From Erwinia_E haradaeae_D (lineage in GTDB: Bacteria > Pseudomonadota > Gammaproteobacteria > Enterobacterales > Enterobacteriaceae): a DNA stretch of 64,000 nucleotides. The translations under genes and the position numbers were made by a program. Position 1 is the stretch's first letter. Every line of letters starts with the position of its first letter. Below, one piece after another: positions 1-8,748 of the stretch. A model generated the notes under the pieces. The model did no database searches. It was not told where the DNA came from and saw nothing but the letters and a program-made list of their open reading frames with translations. The stretch spans positions 62,001 through 126,000 of the forward strand of contig NZ_LR217715.1 of the NCBI RefSeq assembly GCF_900698935.1. The letters run 5' to 3'.

Positions 1-783
1 ATCCTTGCTGAGATCACAAGTGATGAGTGCATTCTGATTATACGGATGCCACGCAAGTGGAGAAACGCATGTAGCATTCCCTCTTTTTTTGCCGAATATG
101 CTTGAGATATAGACTAGTATCTGCTGATGCGGTATCTTGATTAGTTTTTTCAGCTTATTTTTATGGCGGTGAGCATAGAAGAAATGATACAGTTTTGGTT
201 GTTTTGATTTAATGAGTCGCGCTAATCTAATAGTAGCATATACATCAGATAGTGCATCGTGGGCATTCCGATGGACAATGTCATTTTCTTGTGTAATTCG
301 TTCTAGGCGGAAGCTAGGAAATCCATCTTCATTTTTGGGCCATTTGATACCGTTTGGACGTAAGGCATAACATGCTCGCGTTACATATAGGAGATCCCAT
401 CGACTATTTTGATTTTTCCAGCTCCATGAATACGGATCATAAAAATTTCGATAGAAAAGATAACGACTGATTTCATCATCAAAATGTATGTTATTATACC
501 CGACAATACAAGTATTTGGTACACAGAATATCTTATGAATCCGCTGAGCGAACTCTGCTTCATTGACCCCCCGTGCATAGGTTAGTTGTGGCGTAATTCC
601 AGTGATTAAAACGGCTTCTGGTTGTGGAAGATAGTCATTAGCCGGCCAACAATAAATCACCTCTGATTCTCCGATAGGGTTTAAATTTATATCGGTGCGT
701 ATTGCAGCAAATTGTGCTGGACGATCCAATGATGGACTCGTTCCAAAAGTTTCATAATCATAAAATAAAAGAGTAGGTTGCAT
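1..783 (-). CDS. sbcB: Exodeoxyribonuclease I, N-terminal 261 codons (gene runs off the left edge)
   Basis: Degrades single-stranded DNA 3' to 5' and acts in mismatch repair and recombination. The gene reads leftward from ATG at 781-783 and is still open at base 1, so only the first 261 of about 475 residues are visible. The exonuclease signature near the start contains DYETFG (acidic pair), followed by RPAQFAAIRTD, the block GYNNIHFDDE and the late motif RNAHDALSDV with the catalytic His and Asp. These follow E. coli ExoI almost residue for residue. The start lies slightly downstream of the E. coli one, lacking its first few non-conserved residues. No disruption is seen. The upstream neighbour is a 1.3 kb desert, so it is probably transcribed alone. 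Confidence 0.96.
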   Translation of the reverse strand, partial: MQPTLLFYDYETFGTSPSLDRPAQFAAIRTDINLNPIGESEVIYCWPANDYLPQPEAVLITGITPQLTYARGVNEAEFAQRIHKIFCVPNTCIVGYNNIHFDDEISRYLFYRNFYDPYSWSWKNQNSRWDLLYVTRACYALRPNGIKWPKNEDGFPSFRLERITQENDIVHRNAHDALSDVYATIRLARLIKSKQPKLYHFFYAHRHKNKLKKLIKIPHQQILVYISSIFGKKRGNATCVSPLAWHPYNQNALITCDLSKD

Positions 784-2095
784 GGTAATAGTTGGGTTAA
801 GTGCTGATACTTCACAAGTTATCTGTCAGTTGTATACCAGCGTAAGGTTCTTGTGTAGTGAGCGTAAGATCTGTTCGTGGAGTTAAATATTATTTTTTAT
901 ATGCGTACTATCTTGTGTATAGCCCGCTTTAGCATAAATATAGCACAGTATTGCTATCATAATGTCAGATATAAGTAGAACGACTGATTTTTTTATAAAA
1001 ATGTTATTAATGCTGTTTTTAGTGTGTTGATTTTAACACCTGAACCAACAGATATAGATCTTAGGCAATATATATAGATTAGTGTACCATCTTTAAAGAA
1101 TTGTACTATTAGAGATAATATATGTTTATAGACAATCTGTCACTAGAAGCAAAATATTTATCACACTTGCAGTGTTAAGTGTTAATTATTCAATTATGTT
1201 AATAGCATACATTTCTATTTGTAAGCGATATTATAGCAGAATATGGTACAATAGTTATACATAAATATCACGTAATAGATTGTTTTATATTGGTGAGTGT
1301 ATTAGACTTTTTTTATAAAAAATAAAGTATAGAGATTAGATATATGGGATAATAATAGAAGTGATATTGGTGTTTTTATGGTTAGACAATAGTACGATTT
1401 TGTATGTTAAATAGGTGTGGTTTATTGCTGCTATCATGGTTATTTCTTGGTGATACTTAATATAATTATACATAATATAGCAGAATTCCTATTCTCTATT
1501 ATGTAATAGAAGGTTTAGCTCTGCTTGTTTATCACCTAGCAATGATCCCACAGTATCATGCAGGGATAAGCACCGTAATATATAACATTATTGTTAACAG
1601 AGGTTCATGAGTTTAAAGCATAAAGCAGCAGTGTTTTATCAGGGACGCTACACTATGGTGTTTACATTCTTGTAACATGCATATAACTATGATATGGAGT
1701 GATCATTGATCACAAAAAGTAATGTGTAGAAAATAAGTAATACACTCCTAATGCTCAATGCTAATAGGTGTGAATGTAGGAATTTTGTCTTTAGTGCTGA
1801 GTATTAGGACAGGTATCAAGGGTTGGTATTATGTGCGTGTCCAAAATATCATAACATTTTTTGTTCCGAAGTACAGTTTGTAAGATTCGTTAATGTAGCT
1901 TTGTTCGTTGATACTCACATTAATAGCTATTAAGCATCCATTATTTATTTTTATGACTAAGCGAAGTGAATATAGATACGTACAGTTTAATTTTTTAGAG
2001 ATATGTTATTTGTAGTTATATGATCATTATATTCTACTTTAGACTGAACATATTATTGTATTTGATTATTTTTTAGTATTGAAAATAAATACCAA
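784..2095. other. Intergenic desert, 1.3 kb
   Basis: No gene, tRNA or clear terminator is visible. It lies upstream of sbcB and downstream of the oxidoreductase gene, both read leftward. The sequence is AT-rich with scattered stops in all frames. A stretch around 1501-1560 is somewhat richer in GC (about 38 percent by my count), but no product could be recognised. Confidence 0.7.
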
Positions 2096-3097
2096 TTAGT
2101 ATGCGATGACTACTTTTCCACACATATGTCCCGCTAAAACTAATTCGTGTGCTTCTAAAAGTGTATCTATATTTAAACCATGAAGCTCTGTTTGTAAAGA
2201 GGTTGTGAATATTCCCTGATCCACCATGTACGATATCTTGTTAAGAATTTCACCTTGGCGACTAATATCTGGAGTATTAAAAAGACTTCTGGTATACATG
2301 AATTCAAAATGCAGTGATACACTTTTACGTTTGATTTCTCTCATGTTAAGAGGTGCAGAATTGTCTACTATGGTGCAAATTTTCCCCTGCGGAGCGATTA
2401 TGTTACTCATGTCTGACCAGTGTGCGTCAATAGAATTTAGACAAAAAATATAATCTATCTGAGTTATACAATGTTTCGCGAGTGATTCTGGCATGCATTC
2501 ATGATTAATCACTGTATCCGCTCCGCGACTTATACACCATTTAGTAGAGCTTTCACGTGAGGCAGTAGCTATTGTTTGTACTTGACTACACGATTTAGCG
2601 AATGGGATGGCGAGCGATCCTACTCCACCTGCTCCACCAATGATGAGAAGTTTTTTGTCGGCATCCGTGTGATTAAGACGTAGGCGGTCAAACAATCCTT
2701 CCCATGCAGTTAGTGCCGTTAAAGGTAGTGCTGCTGCTTGAGACCAGTTTAATTTTTTTGGTTTATGCCCGGCAATACGTGAGTCAATGAGTTGGTGTGT
2801 AGCATTACTACCAGCACGAGTAATATCACCGGCATAGAAAACCATATCTCCTGGTTTAAAATTCCGTACTAAGCTACCTATTGATATTACAATACCACTA
2901 GCGTCCCAGCCAAGTACGCGTGGTTTGTGCAAACCATTTTTGTTTGCTTGTTGTCTAATTTTTATATCAATTGGATTAACCGAAACCGCTTTAACCTCAA
3001 CGAGCAAATCATACCCATGAGGGTGCGGCATTTGGTTCTCTAGTGTAATAAACTGAAATGGGTTTGCTGGATTCAGAGCAATTGCTATGTATGTCAT
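2096..3097 (-). CDS. MDR-superfamily oxidoreductase (zinc-type alcohol dehydrogenase-like, quinone-reductase-like)
   Basis: Medium-chain dehydrogenase/reductase of 333 residues, the usual length for the zinc-binding alcohol dehydrogenase-like family. The N-terminal GroES-like domain carries VSVNPIDIK (about residues 39-47) and GWDASG (63-68). The Rossmann NAD(P)H site GGAGGVGS is at 154-161. Canonical zinc-ligand Cys and His residues are not obvious, so it resembles the zinc-free quinone-reductase branch; the true substrate is unknown. The start ATG (3095-3097) has no good Shine-Dalgarno sequence, but the N-terminus matches family length. It stands alone between spacers of 1.3 and 0.3 kb. Keeping this accessory enzyme is unexpected in a small genome. 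Confidence 0.88.
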   Translation of the reverse strand: MTYIAIALNPANPFQFITLENQMPHPHGYDLLVEVKAVSVNPIDIKIRQQANKNGLHKPRVLGWDASGIVISIGSLVRNFKPGDMVFYAGDITRAGSNATHQLIDSRIAGHKPKKLNWSQAAALPLTALTAWEGLFDRLRLNHTDADKKLLIIGGAGGVGSLAIPFAKSCSQVQTIATASRESSTKWCISRGADTVINHECMPESLAKHCITQIDYIFCLNSIDAHWSDMSNIIAPQGKICTIVDNSAPLNMREIKRKSVSLHFEFMYTRSLFNTPDISRQGEILNKISYMVDQGIFTTSLQTELHGLNIDTLLEAHELVLAGHMCGKVVIAY

Positions 3098-3424
3098 AGG
3101 ACGATCATTGAAAATTTCGAAATAATAAAGTAGATACTATCAATATGTCATGCTAGTCAGTGTGCTAGTCAAATAACTATCATGTGTGTTGACAGATTGT
3201 ATTTGTATTATAACTGAAATCGATATGATGTCAAATCATAGATGAATGATCAGATGGTTATTATATGTAGTATGTCGATTCATCTAGTGAAAATGATAGG
3301 ATTTTCAGTGTAAAATGATTTCCTTATTCAGTCATAATTATAGCAGATCCATAGTTTGAAAAGAGATTTCTGTCTATCATTATGATGTAGTTATTTTTGA
3401 TTACAAGGGGGGTGCGTAGTTTTT
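3098..3424. other. Spacer, 0.3 kb
   Basis: AT-rich, no open frame of note and no clear hairpin. It separates two genes that both read leftward. Confidence 0.7.
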
Positions 3425-4441
3425 TTAAACTAAATTGTCCTGACGCAACTCTGCCTTCATATATGCATAGTAAATAGGAGCGGCAATGACTCCTGATAGG
3501 CCAAAAGTAGATTCAAAGATTAGCATGGCTAATAGGATCTCCCAGGTTTTTGCATTAATACAACTACTAAAAATACGGGCGTTAATAAAATATTCTAATT
3601 TGTGAACTAGAATAAGATATATTAAAGAAATTAGTGCAGCTTCAAGGGATATAGAAAGTCCAATGAGTACAATCACTGCATTAGAAATCAAGTTGCCAAT
3701 GATTGGTAATAATCCGGTAAAAAAAGTTAAAACTACAATGGTTTTAGCAAAAGGAAAAGGTGGTACAAACAGAGGAAGGATGGCAAATAAGAAACATCCA
3801 GTTAGTACGGTGTTAAATACAGATACATTAATTTGTGCAAAAATAACATGATGAAAAGCTTCCGAAAGAATGTGTAGTCGATCTAGAATTGCATCTTTTA
3901 GAGGTGCGTTAAGGTGATTCTTACTTTCTTTGCGAAGAGAAATCATGGCGCCTAGTACGACTCCAATCAGCATTGTCGCAGCAGTATGTGCTGCAGTATG
4001 TCCAAAAGTTTTCATTGCAAAGTTTGTATTTAACCAGCTTAAAATTTTCTGTTGTAATTCTGTCATATCTAATGGCAAGTAGTGAGTAATTAAGGGAGAC
4101 AGCGTGCGTTGAGCATCTTGGAATAGTTGACTAACTGCCGTATGATAATCTGAAAGATTTTGGAAGTCATGTAGAAGGAATTTTATTAGTTGTTTTATCC
4201 CTAAGGCTATCACAAGGACTAACAAAATGCTAAGTAGCATAATACTAATCCAGCGCGCTATGGGTCCCTGAACTAAGCGTTCTACAAGAAGAGTTAACCC
4301 TAGGATAATCTCATATGTGAGAAATCCGGTTAAAAAACAAGGCAGCAAATGAAGGGGAAAGATAGCCAATAATGCGGTGAACACTAGTATAAAACTAATT
4401 GTTTTACAAAGTACAACGCCATTTTCATGCCTTTTTTCCAT
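3425..4441 (-). CDS. AI-2E family inner-membrane transporter-like protein
   Basis: Polytopic inner-membrane protein of 338 residues, typical for the AI-2E/PerM/YdiK exporter-like family. Hydrophobic segments lie at about residues 10-45 and 60-90, there is a long amphipathic central domain, and a cluster of membrane spans fills the last 150 residues. The family block GLLPIIGNLISN precedes the final spans, and GLSGVIAAPIYYAYMK sits near the end. ATG at 4439-4441 follows GAGGA with a 6-nt gap, a good ribosome site. The substrate is not established for this subgroup and cannot be inferred here. The C-terminus is short and charged. Position and composition suggest an intact, ancestral gene. Confidence 0.85.
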   Translation of the reverse strand: MEKRHENGVVLCKTISFILVFTALLAIFPLHLLPCFLTGFLTYEIILGLTLLVERLVQGPIARWISIMLLSILLVLVIALGIKQLIKFLLHDFQNLSDYHTAVSQLFQDAQRTLSPLITHYLPLDMTELQQKILSWLNTNFAMKTFGHTAAHTAATMLIGVVLGAMISLRKESKNHLNAPLKDAILDRLHILSEAFHHVIFAQINVSVFNTVLTGCFLFAILPLFVPPFPFAKTIVVLTFFTGLLPIIGNLISNAVIVLIGLSISLEAALISLIYLILVHKLEYFINARIFSSCINAKTWEILLAMLIFESTFGLSGVIAAPIYYAYMKAELRQDNLV

Positions 4442-5649
4442 AATGCATCCTCATAATACCAGATAGATCTCTGTATACCTTTTAGTAGTATACTATGTGT
4501 ATGATAGTATGATTATACGCATCAGTAGTATGATAGCTATATATTCATGTTTCTTCAGAAAGAAATCCATAGTGGTTTAGAAAGAAAGGTAGTCAACATT
4601 CATCAATACGCAGCGTTAGTTTGTTAAGAGTTTATTATAATATAAGTATACGTTATGTTCGTCTGATGAGTTAGGTGGTATATGATGACTGTGTCCCTCG
4701 ATAATAATCTTGTATCTGTATTTGTAATTACTTCAATTTTAGACATAGAAGATGATTAGAAGATGATCATTTTATCTAGATGCATGAAAGCAGATCCTTT
4801 ATTTTGGTTCATTCAGGATTACTGTTTGATCTTGGAGGGTTATATGAGCATTTAACATTGTGTCATGAATGTCGATATATTCCGATATAGCGAATGTATG
4901 AATAATCAGACAGAAAGTAAGGCGTGTATATTGTTCGGGAAGCTTAGGACTGCTTGTATCAATCCATATTTTTTGGACGATACGTATCATCGCAGAATGA
5001 TATTCGCGTAATATGTGTACCGTTTTGTTTTTTTATGTGACGCAATCCTAAGCGTAGTAGTAAAAATATTTTTGAGTAGCATATGTTGAGAATAAGATAT
5101 CATGTTCTTCCTTTAGAAGGAATATGATAGTTTTTATTGATTACACTGGTATTACTAGTATTAATTTTTTCAGAACTCATGCTGAGTACAATATGCATAT
5201 TTGCGTTATGCTTTGATATATAATGTTACTGATAGTTTTACAGAAATTCTGTTACAAAAGATAAGTTATCCGCAATCTATTTTATTTTATATGATCTGAC
5301 GTGATAGGACGGAACTGTGCGTCTGACTCTCATGATCTTATTTTTCTATGTGTTTTCATTTTAGTATGCATCCTGCCAATTTCAAGAGATATTTTGTTCA
5401 TATCAGGAAAAAGGTATTATACACCCTAATAGCGTAGTGTAGATCATGGCTCCAATAATCTATTATAACAACCATACTATACATTTAGAATCACAATGGA
5501 TTACTTACAGTAGTTCTCTGCATATGCTGTGCCTTATCTTGCATTCATAATTGTCTGTGGTATGACTAATGTGCTTTTTAGCATTCTTAAAACAACGCAT
5601 TTTATATAATTATGTAAATTTTGAATTTTTCATATAGGAGAAATATCTA
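4442..5649. other. Intergenic desert, 1.2 kb
   Basis: It lies between divergent genes (transporter leftward, cvrA rightward) and so must hold both promoters. A TATAAT-like -10 is visible at 5605-5610, about 40 bases before cvrA, without a convincing -35. A 63-codon leftward frame at 4799-4990 has no ribosome site or recognisable similarity. Nothing else is seen. Confidence 0.6.
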
Positions 5650-7368
5650 TTGGAATCTAGTGTCATGCATAGTCTGTTTATAATTGGTGCAATGCTAGTA
5701 GCTATAAGTATCTTACTAAGTTCGTTTTCATCAAAATTAGGCATTCCTATACTGGTTATTTTTCTAGCTATTGGTATGTTAGCTGGAGTTGATGGTATAG
5801 GTAAAATTGCTTTTGATAATTATCCAGCAGCTTACTTAATTAGTAATCTTGCTTTAGCTATTATTCTCCTGGATGGCGGTATGCGTACTCAGATTAGTTC
5901 TTTTCGAGTGGCTTTAGGTCCAGCGTTATCATTAGCTACAATCGGGGTTCTCATTACTGCTGGCTTAACTGGGGCAGCTGCGTCATGGTTATTTAGCCTT
6001 AATCTATCTAATGGTTTTTTGATTGGATCTATTATTGGTTCCACAGATGCTGCAGCAGTATTTTCTCTTTTAGGTGGAAAAGGTCTTAACGAGCGTGTTA
6101 GCGCCACACTAGAGATTGAATCAGGCAGTAATGATCCCATGTCTGTTTTTCTTACTGTAACTCTTATAAACATGATCCAAAGTCACAATAGTGGCGTGCA
6201 TTTAATATTAGTAGTACAACTTATGCAACAATTTGGGTTGGGTATAATTTTTGGCCTATCTGGAGGTTGGGCGTTGTTGCAGTTGATTAATCGTGTATCG
6301 TTAGCTAGCGGCTTATATCCATTATTAGCTGTTAGTGGGGGGATTCTAGTGTTTTCCTTAACCACTACATTAGGAGGTAGTGGTATTCTTGCGGTATACT
6401 TATGTGGTTTTATCTTAGGTAATCGCCCGATTCGTAATCGTCATGGGATCTTACAAATTTTTGATGGAATGGCTTGGTTAAGCCAAATTGGTATGTTCTT
6501 AGTATTAGGTTTACTAGTCAATCCTGGTGACCTTGTGTTAATCGCGTTACCAGCTACTTTGTTGTCTTTATGTTTGATCATCATAGCTCGTCCACTCTCT
6601 ATTATGATTGGGTTGTTACCTTTTCGTGGTTTTCATATTCGGGAACGTATATTTATAAGCTGGGTTGGATTACGTGGTGCATTGCCTATTATCCTTGCAG
6701 TATTTCCAATGATGGCGGGGTTGCCACAAGCTACGCTATTTTTTAATATTGCTTTTTTTGTAGTGTTAGTATCACTAATGGTGCAAGGTACATCTCTTGC
6801 CTGGGCTGCGCGTAAAGCGCGCGTAGTAGTACCACCCTTGGCATCGCCTATTGCTCGTATTGGGCTAGATATTCATCCCCAAAATCCATGGGAGCAGTTT
6901 ATTTATCAACTTAGCGCAGATAAATGGTGCGTCGGAGCAGCACTGCGCGACTTACGTATGCCGTATGAAACACGTATTGCTGCTCTATTCCGTGAGAATA
7001 GATTAGTACATCCATCTGGAAGTACACGCTTAAAAGAAAATGATGTTTTATGCGTTATTGGTCGTGAACGGGATTTATCCGCACTTGGTAAACTATTTAG
7101 TCAGTCTCCACCTGTGTCTGATCAGAGGTTTTTTGGTGATTTTATTTTAGAAGCAGATGCTCTTCTACAAGATGTTGCACAAATTTATGGCATTGAACTA
7201 GATGCCGAAACAGATACTCAGCAAACACTTGGTAAAATGGTTTCAAGCATTATCGGAGCAACACCTGTCGTAGGGGATCAAATTGAGTGGAAAAATATCC
7301 TATGGACTGTGGCAGAAAAAGCCGAGCATGGGATTATTAAGATTGGTGTGAGAGTACAAGAGGGCTAA
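5650..7368 (+). CDS. cvrA: K+/H+ antiporter CvrA (NhaP2)
   Basis: CPA1-family potassium/proton antiporter of the inner membrane, 572 residues (E. coli 578). The first 390 residues form the membrane-spanning exchanger, with LLDGGMRTQ, GSTDAAAVFSLLGGKG and EIESGSNDPM around the exchange site. The rest forms the cytoplasmic TrkA-C-like regulatory domain with LSADKWCVGAALRDL and DVLCVIGRERDL. The start is a TTG. AGGAG at 5636-5640 lies 9 nt before it, whereas the in-frame ATG at 5665 would be 24 nt away, and the N-terminus starting at TTG aligns without gap to E. coli. A role in potassium and pH balance is known for the family. It is monocistronic here. Confidence 0.95.
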   Translation: MESSVMHSLFIIGAMLVAISILLSSFSSKLGIPILVIFLAIGMLAGVDGIGKIAFDNYPAAYLISNLALAIILLDGGMRTQISSFRVALGPALSLATIGVLITAGLTGAAASWLFSLNLSNGFLIGSIIGSTDAAAVFSLLGGKGLNERVSATLEIESGSNDPMSVFLTVTLINMIQSHNSGVHLILVVQLMQQFGLGIIFGLSGGWALLQLINRVSLASGLYPLLAVSGGILVFSLTTTLGGSGILAVYLCGFILGNRPIRNRHGILQIFDGMAWLSQIGMFLVLGLLVNPGDLVLIALPATLLSLCLIIIARPLSIMIGLLPFRGFHIRERIFISWVGLRGALPIILAVFPMMAGLPQATLFFNIAFFVVLVSLMVQGTSLAWAARKARVVVPPLASPIARIGLDIHPQNPWEQFIYQLSADKWCVGAALRDLRMPYETRIAALFRENRLVHPSGSTRLKENDVLCVIGRERDLSALGKLFSQSPPVSDQRFFGDFILEADALLQDVAQIYGIELDAETDTQQTLGKMVSSIIGATPVVGDQIEWKNILWTVAEKAEHGIIKIGVRVQEG

Positions 7369-8068
7369 CTTAGTAGTTTACTATGTATTAAAACATACAT
7401 TTTATGTATATAATGTTAAAGACTTGGAGTCTCATTTAGATTTAAAATTTTGATATTCTCATGTCCTTATTGGGACTGTGATAAACAGCGAGCCACCTTT
7501 CTATGCTTCATTAATTTGAAGGGAAAGGATGTATGTTTTATGGTTTTTTTAAAAGAATGATCTGTTTTTTATTGGTGTCTGGATGATGTTTCATTATTAG
7601 ATAGTTGAATTTGTAATAGATCGTACTGTTATAAATTGCGCTTGCCCTGTATCTGTAAATGCTTTGCGTAAGCAAAGATATTACGAACGTTCGTGAGTGT
7701 AGTATATCATTTACATGCAAAATATTCACGTTTTTTATGTTGCGCAAATCTGATTAAGACATGTCATCATAATACGAGATAGCTGTTATGTGTTATTTAG
7801 CAAATGAATCACCACTTATTTGGAAGTAAATAAGTGGTGATTTAAAAATTTTCTCAAAAAAACTGCGACGCTAAGGTCTATGGTTTATCTTTAATAGATT
7901 GTTCGCTAGAAAATAATTGCGTATTTTTTTAGACAGAGTTATAGAGAACATTAGCTAGAAGATAGTTGAGCGGTGTATGCGTATTCCACGACATTATAGT
8001 CATAATAATTCTCACGGTCTATTGATATCTATACATAGTACAGGGTTTTAAATAACCATATGCACAAG
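7369..8068. other. Spacer between convergent cvrA and dut, 0.7 kb
   Basis: It holds a 15-bp perfect inverted repeat at 7807-7842 (listed separately). No reading frame of interest; a 69-codon leftward frame at 7538-7747 looks fortuitous. Confidence 0.7.
7807..7842. terminator. Perfect 15-bp inverted repeat, possible bidirectional terminator
   Basis: Arms AATCACCACTTATTT (7807-7821) and AAATAAGTGGTGATT (7828-7842) are exact complements around a 6-base loop. It sits between the convergent ends of cvrA and dut, where a shared terminator is expected. On the plus strand it is followed by TAAAAATTTTC, and neither side has a clean T-run, so intrinsic termination is plausible but not certain. It could instead protect mRNA 3' ends. 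Confidence 0.5.
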
Positions 8069-8527
8069 TTAATGACGTCCTGTATGCCCAAAACCACCGG
8101 ATCCTCTGATGCTAGAATTAAGGTTTTCCACTATATTAAATTCTACCTGGATGATAGGCAGGAAAATGATTTGAGCAATACGTTCACCAGGTGTAATAAA
8201 AAATGGACCTATGCCGCGATTCCATGTTGAAACCATAATCTGTCCATGGTAATCAGAGTCAATTAAGCCTACGAGATTGCCTAACACAATGCCATGTGTG
8301 TGTCCTAGTCCAGAACGTGGTAATATGAGAGCAGTAATCTGTGGGTTAGAGATGTCTAGAGCTAAACCCGTGGGGATTAAACAAGTACCTCCAGGACGCA
8401 AAAGCATTTTATTATCTATACATGCTCGTAGATCTAAGCCAGCAGAACCGGCAGTGGCATAGGTTGGCAGAGGAAATTCGATGCCCATTCTGCTATCTAT
8501 CACTTTAATATTAATTTTATGTGCCAT
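8069..8527 (-). CDS. dut: Deoxyuridine triphosphatase (dUTPase)
   Basis: Hydrolyses dUTP to dUMP and pyrophosphate, supplying the dTMP precursor and keeping uracil out of DNA. The 152-residue length matches the trimeric bacterial enzyme. All five motifs are visible: AGSAGLDLRA, PRSGLGHTHG, GLIDSDYHGQ with the catalytic Asp, ERIAQIIF, and the C-terminal arm RGSGGFGHTGRH that closes over the active site. The start ATG at 8525-8527 gives a family-like N-terminus (MAHKINIKVID). In E. coli the neighbours are coaBC and slmA; neither is here. It follows valS on the same strand after a 221-base gap. Confidence 0.96.
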   Translation of the reverse strand: MAHKINIKVIDSRMGIEFPLPTYATAGSAGLDLRACIDNKMLLRPGGTCLIPTGLALDISNPQITALILPRSGLGHTHGIVLGNLVGLIDSDYHGQIMVSTWNRGIGPFFITPGERIAQIIFLPIIQVEFNIVENLNSSIRGSGGFGHTGRH

Positions 8528-8748
8528 TTTTTCGCATTATTAACCAGAAAACAGTGATTGAAAAGGTGTGTTTTAGATCACACTGGGGTATTTAACATAT
8601 GTCGCTTGAGATGTTAGTTAGTATTAAAGAAGAAGCGGTGTTATACATATCACCAATGACGTCATTAACGTTTATGAGCAGTGCTAGAGTATGAATTGCA
8701 TTAGTATTATGGTCCATTATCGACAATAGGGTAGATAGTCACAGACTA

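Noticed and set aside
4799..4990. 63-codon minus-strand frame in a desert
   Set aside because: No Shine-Dalgarno sequence, no similarity, and frames of this length are expected by chance in the spacer total.
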